A DNA stretch of 19,306 nt, taken from the NCBI GenBank assembly GCA_001795165.1, contig MGNS01000068.1, forward strand, positions 1 to 19,306, written 5' to 3'. Shown one piece after another: positions 1-5,993 of the stretch. This DNA comes from Chloroflexi bacterium RBG_16_57_11 (GTDB lineage Bacteria > Chloroflexota > Anaerolineae > Anaerolineales > UBA4823). The notes under the pieces were generated by a model that did no database searches, was not told where the DNA came from, and saw only the letters and a list, made by a program, of their open reading frames with translations. Positions within the stretch are counted from its first letter, which is position 1; each line of letters opens with the position of its first letter. The translations under genes were made by a program, and so were the position numbers.

Positions 1-317
1 CCTTGCGAGATCAATACCCAACTACTCTGATCGCTTGTAAAGGTGCTGAGATGTAAACTACTTCTCGTTCATCGTCGCAGGCTCATCCCTGCATTCATCC
101 GCCTGACAGTCTGATCCACGCCCTCGCTCGGCGTGTCAGACGGTTCGGGGGCCGGCCGGTTTCCTCCTTGAGGTTCGCCCTCGCACTTAAGCTTGAACCG
201 CCCCCGAACCGTGGCGCTGACACCCTGGATAACGTAAGGTGAGCTGCCTGCCCGGCACGCTCGGATACCAGGATAGGGCTAACAGCGCCCGCCAGCTTCC
301 GCTGGTCGCTGTCACAC
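1..317 (-). ncRNA. Candidate 5' part of a group II intron or other structured RNA (partial)
   Basis: Read on the minus strand, the segment begins at 317 with GTGTG, which fits the GUGYG 5' end of group II introns. Directly after it comes ACAGCG (312-307), which pairs with CGCTGT (287-282). That helix encloses a hairpin with stem CCAGC/GCTGG and a GGAA (GNRA-type) loop at 305-292. Further on is a long imperfect stem between 200-223 and 133-152. Nested helices near a GUGYG end are what domain I of a group II intron would show. No reverse transcriptase and no domain V are visible, because the segment would continue past position 1. A 65-codon reading frame at 187-384 minus covers the same bases, but its composition looks like translated structured RNA. 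A different structured element, such as a MITE, remains possible. Confidence 0.35.
133..223. repeat. Long imperfect inverted repeat
   Basis: GTGTCAG plus CGGTTCGGGGGC (133-139 and 141-152) is the reverse complement of GCCCCCGAACCG plus CTGACAC (200-211 and 217-223). The outer 7-bp and inner 12-bp stems are offset by one unpaired base on the left and five on the right. Inside, GGTTC (172-176) can pair with GAACC (195-199). The helix is too long to be chance and has no T-tract, so it is not a simple terminator. It is probably an internal helix of the structured element described for 1-317. Confidence 0.75.
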
Positions 318-428
318 TCTGCTCGCCGTGGCTCTGTTGTTCAGGTTGAGCGATGTGGTTCATACTGCTGGCCTGCGACTCCATTAGTCTGCCTTTTGCG
401 AGCTGTCTTCTTGCGCTTTTTCTCCGGT

Positions 429-520
429 TTGACAGAAAGGTCTTGACATCATGATAGTAAGCTTATCCGTTCATTAATTGAGTATAGCGAATTTGGATAA
501 GGTTTGTCAAGTAGTATAGG
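429..520 (+). promoter_or_regulatory. Candidate promoter region upstream of the HdeD-like gene
   Basis: The AT-rich stretch between the structured element and the gene at 624 contains two consensus -35 hexamers TTGACA 14 bases apart (429-434 and 443-448). The first lies 18 bp from a -10-like GATAGT (453-458). A further weaker pair is TTGGAT (493-498) with TATAGG (515-520), 16 bp apart. Any of these would give a leader of about 100-160 nt for the membrane protein gene. The calls rest only on matches to sigma-70-type consensus. Confidence 0.35.
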
Positions 521-576
521 GAAGTTAACCGTAACTTTAAATAAACCCTGGTGTTTTATGAAAGAAGGATTACAAT

Positions 577-589
577 ATGGTTAAACCAT
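577..589. promoter_or_regulatory. Short palindrome, possible operator
   Basis: ATGGTT, one central base, then AACCAT forms a perfect 6+1+6 inverted repeat about 35 bp before the start codon at 624. It immediately follows a -10-like TACAAT (571-576). Its size and position suit a repressor or activator site controlling the HdeD-like gene, but no cognate regulator is encoded nearby. Confidence 0.3.
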
Positions 590-623
590 GTTAATATCAA
601 AACCATAAACTAAGGAGAATCAT

Positions 624-1166
624 ATGACCGCTAGTGCAACCGATTTTGAAACCAAGCAAACCCCTTGGTGGCTGATCTTGATGGGCGGCATCCTGAGCGT
701 TGTGATCGGCGTGCTGCTGCTCACGTTACCCGTCAAGACCGTATTCGCCCTGACCCTGGCTCTAGGTTTCTACTGGATAATTCAGGGCCTCTTCACTCTG
801 GTTGGGATGTTCATCGACCATTCAGCCTGGGGCTGGAAGCTTTTCATCGGCATCCTGAGCATCCTGGCTGGTATTGTTATCTTGCGATATCCGATATCCA
901 GTGCGGTGGTTATCCCTGCCGTCTTTATCCTGATATTGGGCATTCAAGGCCTGATTTACGGCATTGTGATGCTCATCATGGCTTTCAAAGGCGGCGGCTG
1001 GGGAGCCGGTATCTTGGGCGCATTGAGCATCATATTCGGCCTTATCCTGATGGCAAATTGGGCCAGCCTGGCTGCAGTCGTCACCCTGGTTTGGGTGGCT
1101 GCCTTCTTTGCCCTGTTTGCCGGCATTGTGCAGATCTTCCAGGCTTTCCGCCAGCGCGCCGAGTAA
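624..1166 (+). CDS. HdeD-family (DUF308) six-helix membrane protein
   Basis: This 180-residue protein is almost entirely hydrophobic. Six membrane segments are visible at about residues 15-37, 39-63, 69-88, 91-115, 124-142 and 146-173. They form three repeats of the DUF308 type, each with a small-residue-rich hairpin such as GGILSVVIGVLLL, GILSILAGIVIL and GALSIIFGLILM. E. coli HdeD is linked to acid resistance at high cell density; many bacterial homologues have no proven role. The ATG has a clear AAGGAG at 612-617 with good spacing. The gene is monocistronic: it follows a long AT-rich promoter region and ends at a strong terminator. The family call is firm from topology and repeat pattern; a stress role is inferred from the family. 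Confidence 0.85.
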   Translation: MTASATDFETKQTPWWLILMGGILSVVIGVLLLTLPVKTVFALTLALGFYWIIQGLFTLVGMFIDHSAWGWKLFIGILSILAGIVILRYPISSAVVIPAVFILILGIQGLIYGIVMLIMAFKGGGWGAGILGALSIIFGLILMANWASLAAVVTLVWVAAFFALFAGIVQIFQAFRQRAE

Positions 1167-1187
1167 AGGGAAATTACGTATTCAATC

Positions 1188-1228
1188 AACGGGTATAGAG
1201 CCGTGTGAATGCTCTATACCCGTTTTTG
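1188..1228 (+). terminator. Strong rho-independent terminator
   Basis: A perfect 14-bp stem, AACGGGTATAGAGC at 1188-1201 with its complement at 1211-1224, encloses a 9-nt loop and runs into a T-tract (1223-1227). It lies 22 nt after the stop codon of the HdeD-like gene. On the minus strand the stem is followed by GATTG rather than T, so it is mainly a plus-strand terminator, although it may also stop the minus-strand transcript coming from 1350. Confidence 0.9.
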
Positions 1229-1349
1229 GTTTCTATATTGGTGATGATGCCGTTTACCTCCCCCAAGAGACGGATAAGAACCCAATTGTAAAACCCATCG
1301 ATTATATTCAAAACCTTAGAATTTTATGCTTACAACAGTCTTTACACGA

Positions 1350-2111
1350 TCATCCCCCTGCGGGCATTGTGATCTTCGCCAGCACCGGCAGGTGATCTGA
1401 GCCGGCATCCTCGCCGATCCAGGCTTCGACAACGCTCAACGATTGTGTGTACCAGATATAGTCCACGCGCAACATGGGTAGCATCGGTATCCAGCTCAAT
1501 ATGCGGTTGAGCCACAAGAAGCGTTTCCATGGCCCGAGCCGTTTTGGCAAGGTGTGCCCCCGGCTTGTGCCCGCGGTGCCATAAGCATCCCGCAGACCGG
1601 CGGAGAGCAGGTAGGTGTACTCCAGGCGCGTATCCGCCAGGTTAAAATCTCCAAGCAGAAGGCATGGATCGGCTTCCATCGTCAACCTGACCAGCTCCTG
1701 GATCTGGCGCCAGGTCGGCTTGTCGAAACGGACTCCAACCCAGGTCGGCCGCGGTGGTGGTGGATGAGCATTGAGCAGGGTCAACGTACGGCCTTCGACC
1801 TGGATGCAAGCCTGCAGATCAGGGCGTTCTGGGCCTAAGTCCAGCAGCTTTGCAGCTAAGATCGGAAAATGGCTCAATAGAGCTTTACCGGCGAATCCGC
1901 CTGGATGTAAACTTCGATAGGGGTATTCTCGAGATAGCCCTGTCTCGATGGCTTGTGCCTGGGCATGACTGACTTCCTGGAGGGCAATCACATCCGCCTC
2001 GCTTGCCCGCAATATCGGCACAAGCCACTCCGGTCTGGCTCGCCCGTTGCCAACATTGTAAGTCATCACTGTAACGGGCAGAGATGTATTTGGAAGATTT
2101 ACTCCAATCAT
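1350..2111 (-). CDS. Endonuclease/exonuclease/phosphatase (EEP) family hydrolase
   Basis: The 253-residue protein carries all the hallmarks of the EEP (DNase I-like) fold. These are the N19 motif MTYNVGN, catalytic metal-binding E46 in ALQEV, H116 in NAHPPPP, D155/N157 in GDFN, D217 in RVDYIW, and the terminal D239-H240 pair in SDHLPV. The family cleaves phosphodiester or phosphomonoester bonds in nucleic acids, phosphoinositides or sphingomyelin with Mg2+. The substrate cannot be read from this sequence. No signal peptide is seen, so it is probably cytoplasmic or membrane-peripheral. A proline run (PPPPRP, 117-122) and a Trp/Leu-rich stretch (about 195-213) are insertions before the last motifs. 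The start codon overlaps the stop of the upstream channel gene (ATGA), implying translational coupling. No clear terminator for this strand follows. Confidence 0.88.
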   Translation of the reverse strand: MIGVNLPNTSLPVTVMTYNVGNGRARPEWLVPILRASEADVIALQEVSHAQAQAIETGLSREYPYRSLHPGGFAGKALLSHFPILAAKLLDLGPERPDLQACIQVEGRTLTLLNAHPPPPRPTWVGVRFDKPTWRQIQELVRLTMEADPCLLLGDFNLADTRLEYTYLLSAGLRDAYGTAGTSRGHTLPKRLGPWKRFLWLNRILSWIPMLPMLRVDYIWYTQSLSVVEAWIGEDAGSDHLPVLAKITMPAGG

Positions 2112-2932
2112 GCCTTGAGGCTCTTTTTAATTTCGTCCAGCTTGGCTTGCAGCTCTGCCATGGTTTGCTCGTGTTGGGCCTGGTGCTCGTCCAGCAGGCG
2201 CTGGATTTCATCCAGGCCGTCGCTCGCATTCTTGGGGAAGAGCGCATTCGCAAGAGGCCGAGCCCTCGGACCGGTTTTGCGCGGCCTTCGGAACCAATCC
2301 GCCAGGTAGCTGGTCAGCACGCTGAACAGGCCCACCCCGGCGGTCATCACCAGGATCCCCACGATCCGTCCGTCGGTTGTCACCGGGTAGCGATCGCCAT
2401 AACCGACGGTTGCGACGGTTACATAGGCCCACCACAACGCATCTCCGGCCGTCTGGATATTGGCCTGCGGGCTTTGCGATTCGGCTCTGAGGACGGCGAT
2501 CCCAGATACCTCGAAGATCACCAATGCAGTAAAGATCACCACCAGCAGCGTGCTTTGGGCCCGTTGCCGTACAATAATGCCCCCCACCTCGGTCAGGTCA
2601 TCCCGGCGGAATTTTCGTCCCAGAATGAACACTCGCGCCAGCCTGGCCACGCGCAGGCCTAACACAGGTAAGCTTCCCAAGAAGTCCATCCAGCCATAAT
2701 ACCGGAAGAGATAAGCGCGCTTATCGCGAGCACGGATCAGGCGGACAAAGAAATCTAACAGCAGAAAGGCACTGATGATATATTCGATGATCTGGATCAC
2801 GTTGCGGGTGTATGGCTCGATCGCGAGAATCCATAGCACGTTGTTCACGATCGAGAGCAGCGTGACCAGCAAGACGAACAGCTCATAGTTCGCGTTGATG
2901 ATTAATTCTTGCTTTTGATCGGTCTCGTGCAT
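2108..2932 (-). CDS. Voltage-gated K+ channel-like protein (six-helix, TVGYGD filter)
   Basis: With the start chosen at 2932 the protein has 274 residues. An upstream in-frame start at 2989 would add 19 His/Arg-rich residues that look non-native; neither start has a clear ribosome site. Helices S1-S3 lie at about 14-36, 44-65 and 78-92. S4 is an arginine ladder RVARLARVF (about 94-102), a plausible voltage sensor. S5 (about 128-148) and S6 (about 190-212) flank a pore loop with the canonical K+ selectivity filter TVGYGD (175-180). The cytoplasmic tail ends in a Glu/Gln/Leu-rich coiled coil (about 240-274), the usual means of tetramer assembly. It should act in the inner membrane as a potassium channel. 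It sits between a membrane-anchored coiled-coil protein gene upstream and the EEP hydrolase gene downstream, which it overlaps by 4 nt. Confidence 0.9.
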   Translation of the reverse strand: MHETDQKQELIINANYELFVLLVTLLSIVNNVLWILAIEPYTRNVIQIIEYIISAFLLLDFFVRLIRARDKRAYLFRYYGWMDFLGSLPVLGLRVARLARVFILGRKFRRDDLTEVGGIIVRQRAQSTLLVVIFTALVIFEVSGIAVLRAESQSPQANIQTAGDALWWAYVTVATVGYGDRYPVTTDGRIVGILVMTAGVGLFSVLTSYLADWFRRPRKTGPRARPLANALFPKNASDGLDEIQRLLDEHQAQHEQTMAELQAKLDEIKKSLKA

Positions 2933-3106
2933 AAATCTACACCGCGCATGGTGGTGAACACCTGTCGGTCGAGCCTCACCACCCACCATCGGTAGCAGGA
3001 TCTGGCTTCAGGCGCTCAGCGAGGATCCGTCACTCGCGCTCTCGGCTAATCTTGAGGAGGTCCAAATCCTCCAGCCAGATCTCTAGCCAGGACCACCGAT
3101 CCAGGC

Positions 3107-3958
3107 TCACTCTGCCGCCTCCGTGGCTCCTGGCTCTGGCTCCAGAGCGACCGGAGTATCCAACGCCTTCCAGCGCCGGACGAGCACGCGAATGACTTCT
3201 ACCTGGGTGTAGGCTACATACACCATGAAAATCGTCAGAATGATAGCAGCCAGGCCAAAAGCGAGCGGCACCGAGGCTTCCAGCTTCGACGCCAGGTCTT
3301 CTAAAGCCGCCAGAGCCCGGTCTAATTCTGAAAGCTTTGCACTCAAATTGTCTAAGCCCTGGGTCACTCTGTCTGCGGCTTGCGTGATACGGCCAACCCC
3401 GGTTGCCACTCCTGACCGGAAATCCTGGATATCTTGCCTCAGCTCCTCGATCGTTGCTTGCGTATCCGCCACGGTTTGAACGATCTCAGTAACCGTGTCT
3501 TCGCTCAAACCGGGCAGGTTGACGAAGGGTAAGCGGTTGATCGAACGGTAAGTGTTGATCCCAGCGGTGAGGAATTCGCGCACCGTGCTCAGCGTCTGCT
3601 GGACACGGTCGATGGTCGCGTTCAACCTTTCTTCCTGCTCGGCTGGCAATAGCGTGGCGACCAGGCCTTTGTCTTCTATATTTTGGCTGACCATCAGACT
3701 GATCTCAGACACCTCACTGGAGATCTGGCGCAGCTCCTGGCTATCCTGGTCGATCCGCGCAGCAACCACTCGTAAGCCACCGGCGGTTTTGGCGGTAGCG
3801 TTAAGCAAGTTTTGAGTAACATCGACCAAAGTCTGCTCGAAAATCCACGTGCCGATCACGCCCACCGTACTGAACACCAACACCAGCACACTGAGCGTGA
3901 TTGCAGTGCCATACCATACTTTGCGTAAAATCCGCTTGGTCTTTTGCTGTTGGTCCAT
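3107..3958 (-). CDS. Membrane-anchored coiled-coil protein, function unknown
   Basis: With the start at 3958 the protein has 283 residues. That ATG is preceded by AGGAGAGA about 8 nt away, whereas the upstream ATG at 3988 has no such site. There is a positively charged N-terminus, a transmembrane helix at about 18-42, and a long heptad-rich region (about 50-235) with many Leu, Gln and Asp/Glu. A second helix lies at about 237-260, followed by an acidic, proline-containing tail. This topology suggests a coiled coil on the outside held by two membrane helices. It resembles methyl-accepting-protein ectodomains in composition but has no HAMP or signalling domain. I do not recognise a named family. 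The gene lies between the small holin-IV-like gene (43 nt upstream) and the ion channel gene, so a role in the same membrane module is inferred. Confidence 0.75.
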   Translation of the reverse strand: MDQQQKTKRILRKVWYGTAITLSVLVLVFSTVGVIGTWIFEQTLVDVTQNLLNATAKTAGGLRVVAARIDQDSQELRQISSEVSEISLMVSQNIEDKGLVATLLPAEQEERLNATIDRVQQTLSTVREFLTAGINTYRSINRLPFVNLPGLSEDTVTEIVQTVADTQATIEELRQDIQDFRSGVATGVGRITQAADRVTQGLDNLSAKLSELDRALAALEDLASKLEASVPLAFGLAAIILTIFMVYVAYTQVEVIRVLVRRWKALDTPVALEPEPGATEAAE

Positions 3959-4001
3959 GACCTGTGTCTCTCCTAGCCCGCACCGCAATGATATCTCTGG
4001 C

Positions 4002-4361
4002 TTAATCTGACAGAATCCAGCTTAGCACGGTGCTGACAATGCTGATGATAATGCTGCCCAAAAAGGCATACCACAGCCTCTCCAGCAAACCGCCCTGGAT
4101 CGAAAGTAGATCTCCAGCGATCCCGGCGGTTATCAGTAACATGAGCATGTTAATGACCAGGGTAAAAAGGCCCAGGGTGAGAATGGTGATTGGAAGCGCT
4201 AGAAGCCTGACGAACGGGCGGATCAGCGCATTTACCAGGCCAAAGATGATCGCCACGATTAAGATCCCCCCAATATTCGCGGTGAGGTCGATATTGGGCA
4301 GGATCAATGCTGTAATCCACAGCGCCACCGCGTTAATGAGTATTCTTAGAACCAGTTTCAT
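4002..4361 (-). CDS. Phage-holin-IV superfamily (YvlD-like) small membrane protein
   Basis: This 119-residue protein has four hydrophobic segments at about 4-23, 28-50, 56-84 and 95-116. It carries the family pattern of an N-terminal LRILINAVALW helix, then ILIVAIIFGLVNALIRPF and PITILTLGLFTLVINMLML. These match the DUF360/phage_holin_4_2 (YvlD) family, which despite its name is a chromosomal envelope protein in many bacteria and is usually not part of a prophage. The ribosome site GAGGAGG lies about 8 nt before the ATG. It is the first gene of the minus-strand cluster, so the promoter should lie in 4362-4520. No phage genes are nearby. Confidence 0.85.
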   Translation of the reverse strand: MKLVLRILINAVALWITALILPNIDLTANIGGILIVAIIFGLVNALIRPFVRLLALPITILTLGLFTLVINMLMLLITAGIAGDLLSIQGGLLERLWYAFLGSIIISIVSTVLSWILSD

Positions 4362-4527
4362 TAATTCGATCCTCCTCGTCAGTTATTGGATGTGTCTGCC
4401 CGCGCCATGCCGCCCGTCCCTGTGAAAATGCGACCGATGAGCAGGTTATAAGAGTAGATTTCCTTAAGAAGCTCGAAAAGAATGGATTGTTTTTTCATTC
4501 GGATAATAACACTTATGGAGAATTAAC

Positions 4528-4605
4528 ATGATTATAATCCAACTCTCATTGGCTGACAAAATTTACCGGTTCCAAGTGTTCCGACTGCAAGTTTTCAAAA
4601 AATAG
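4528..4605 (+). CDS. Possible 25-residue small protein or leader peptide
   Basis: In the divergent gap between 4361 and 4702 there is a short frame starting ATG at 4528 and ending TAG at 4603-4605. It is preceded by GGAG (4517-4520) at good spacing. The product has a hydrophobic start (MIIIQLSL) and a basic, aromatic end (FRLQVFKK), so it could be an amphipathic membrane peptide. It might instead be a leader, or chance. The stop lies within the loop of the inverted repeat at 4590-4626. Nothing else supports translation. Confidence 0.25.
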   Translation: MIIIQLSLADKIYRFQVFRLQVFKK

Positions 4606-4626
4606 AATCACATCGGACTGAAAACT
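4590..4626. repeat. Inverted repeat AGTTTTCA / TGAAAACT
   Basis: An 8-bp perfect inverted repeat (4590-4597 and 4619-4626) is separated by 21 bases. Each arm is preceded by a related CGACTG/CGGACTG word. It lies about 60 bp before the extended -10 element at 4686-4694. It could be a two-site operator for the downstream operon or a loose RNA hairpin. The remaining intergenic sequence from 4362 is AT-rich and shows no other clear element. Confidence 0.3.
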
Positions 4627-4685
4627 CGTAAAACCACCGGGAAATCCGTGAAAATTGAATGTCCGGAGCAATGTCAGGCACCGGC

Positions 4686-4694
4686 TGGTATAAT
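4686..4694 (+). promoter_or_regulatory. Extended -10 promoter element (TGGTATAAT)
   Basis: TG-N-TATAAT is a perfect extended -10 sequence. No good -35 lies 16-18 bp upstream, which extended -10 promoters do not need. Transcription would start near 4701, directly at the GTG codon at 4702 of the next gene, suggesting a leaderless transcript. Confidence 0.55.
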
Positions 4695-4701
4695 TTGTAT
4701 A

Positions 4702-5577
4702 GTGTCAGAATCTCAGCAGGTCTCGGTCATCGTTGGTTTTGTCGCAGATCTGATCTTTGCCACACGTATCGAAGATGTTGCCCAACGCCTCGGGTATCGT
4801 ATGGTTTGGATTGAGCGACTCGCGCAGCCTTCCTCGGCTGCGGAAGATCTACCTGTTCGGCAGCTTGCAGAGCATCTGGTCGGTCCTGGCGCGGCGCTGA
4901 TCGACCGCTTGACCGCCTTAAGACCTGCTTTGATCTTATTCGACCTGGGGAATCCGGAGATCCCATGGCGAGAATGGGTCGCTTTGCTCAAATCAGTTCC
5001 GGCTACCCGGCGCTACCCGGTGGTGTGCTATGGGTCGCATGTGGATGCAGCCACGCTACTCGATGCTGAGCATGCCGGAGCGGACGCAGTACTCCCACGC
5101 TCACGCTTCATGGCCGATCTGCCAGCCCTGATCCAGCAATATGCCAGAAATGTGGACTTCGAGGCCCTGGTCCAGACTTGCCAGGAACCTCTCTCTCCGC
5201 GAGCGCGGCATGGGATTGAGCTGTTCAACAAAGGAGAGTATTTCGAAGCCCACGAGGTTCTGGAACAGGCGTGGAATGAAGATGAGACCCCGGGACGGGA
5301 GCTTTACCGCGCCATCCTGCAGGTGGCGGTAGCGTATTTACAGATAGAGCGAGGTAACTATAGCGGCGCACTGAAGATGTTCTTGCGTATGCGGCAGTGG
5401 ATTGACCCGCTGCCAGAATTGTGCCGCGGAGTGGAGGTGGCTCAGCTGCGAGCCGACGCCCGCCGGGTATACGATCAGATCCTGGCGTTAGGTCGCGCCA
5501 GCATAGCCGAATTTGACCGCAGTATGTTTCAGCCTGTGCGTTATACTATCCCCAGTGATTTCACGGGTGAGCCATGA
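4702..5577 (+). CDS. Receiver-like domain fused to DUF309
   Basis: I place the start at GTG 4702 (291 residues). The frame is open from a GTG at 4648, but a perfect extended -10 lies between the two, and the residues from 4648 to 4702 do not resemble a domain. Residues about 8-135 look like a degenerate response-regulator receiver. It starts with a VSVIVGF strand, the phospho-acceptor-like D is in LILFDL, and the strand PVVCYGSH precedes ADAVLPRS, where the conserved Lys is replaced. Residues about 165-260 form a DUF309 helical domain with its signature EYFEAHEVLEQAW and the later LYRAILQ and YLQIERGNYSGALK helices. DUF309 has no established function. A fusion to a receiver-like module suggests a sensor or scaffold. 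The stop overlaps the next start (ATGA). Confidence 0.8.
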   Translation: MSESQQVSVIVGFVADLIFATRIEDVAQRLGYRMVWIERLAQPSSAAEDLPVRQLAEHLVGPGAALIDRLTALRPALILFDLGNPEIPWREWVALLKSVPATRRYPVVCYGSHVDAATLLDAEHAGADAVLPRSRFMADLPALIQQYARNVDFEALVQTCQEPLSPRARHGIELFNKGEYFEAHEVLEQAWNEDETPGRELYRAILQVAVAYLQIERGNYSGALKMFLRMRQWIDPLPELCRGVEVAQLRADARRVYDQILALGRASIAEFDRSMFQPVRYTIPSDFTGEP

Positions 5578-5993
5578 TCTCGTTGGAGCTCGCACATCAA
5601 TTGAAGGGGGCCGGTTTGCATTGGCAGCCGGCGTTGAATGATTTTTTTGCGATCCCCGATCGAGGCATGGATGAGCTTGTCTTTGTGATCAGCGACCTGC
5701 TGGCAACGCTTGAGACTTTGCACAGCCAGGAGATCGTAGCTTTCCAGGGCGCTTCGGAGTGGGCGCTGGATGACCTGGCAACCGGCGAGCTGGTTTGGCT
5801 CCCGCGTGAGGATCAAGTCCGCCAGGCGCTCGAAGCAGCCCTGTGGGATCGAGGTTGTCAGGCATTACGCCTGGATAGCGATCCGGAGGGTGACCGTTGT
5901 TCGTTCGAGCTGCAAAATCAAGCCTTCACCTTCCGCGCCGTGCCAGCCGATGAGGCATATGCTGATGCTCTTTTACACCTGCTAAAATTATGA
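5574..5993 (+). CDS. Conserved-looking protein of unknown function (139 aa)
   Basis: The start ATG overlaps the stop of the DUF309 gene, and its own stop overlaps the start of the P-loop gene; both junctions are ATGA. It is therefore a true coding region, translated together with them. The protein is soluble, acidic and rich in Trp/Leu/Ala, with no signal peptide, membrane helix, Cys motif or nucleotide-binding loop. Predicted features are mixed alpha/beta: an N-terminal helix ending in GLHWQPALNDFFAIPD, a central strand-rich part, ALDDLATGELVWLP, and a C-terminal helix. I do not recognise the family. Its role is tied by context to the partner proteins, most simply as a subunit or adaptor. 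Confidence 0.75.
   Translation: MISLELAHQLKGAGLHWQPALNDFFAIPDRGMDELVFVISDLLATLETLHSQEIVAFQGASEWALDDLATGELVWLPREDQVRQALEAALWDRGCQALRLDSDPEGDRCSFELQNQAFTFRAVPADEAYADALLHLLKL

Noticed and set aside
187..384. 65-codon minus-strand reading frame
   Set aside because: It has no ribosome site and spans the helices of the structured element; its residues look like translated RNA structure rather than a protein.
665..1198. Overlapping reading frame inside the HdeD-like gene
   Set aside because: The frame from 624 encodes a clear six-helix protein with a good ribosome site; the other frame is a low-complexity shadow.
4002..4361. Prophage signal from a holin-like gene
   Set aside because: The family is a common chromosomal envelope family, and no integrase, capsid, tail or lysin gene is present.
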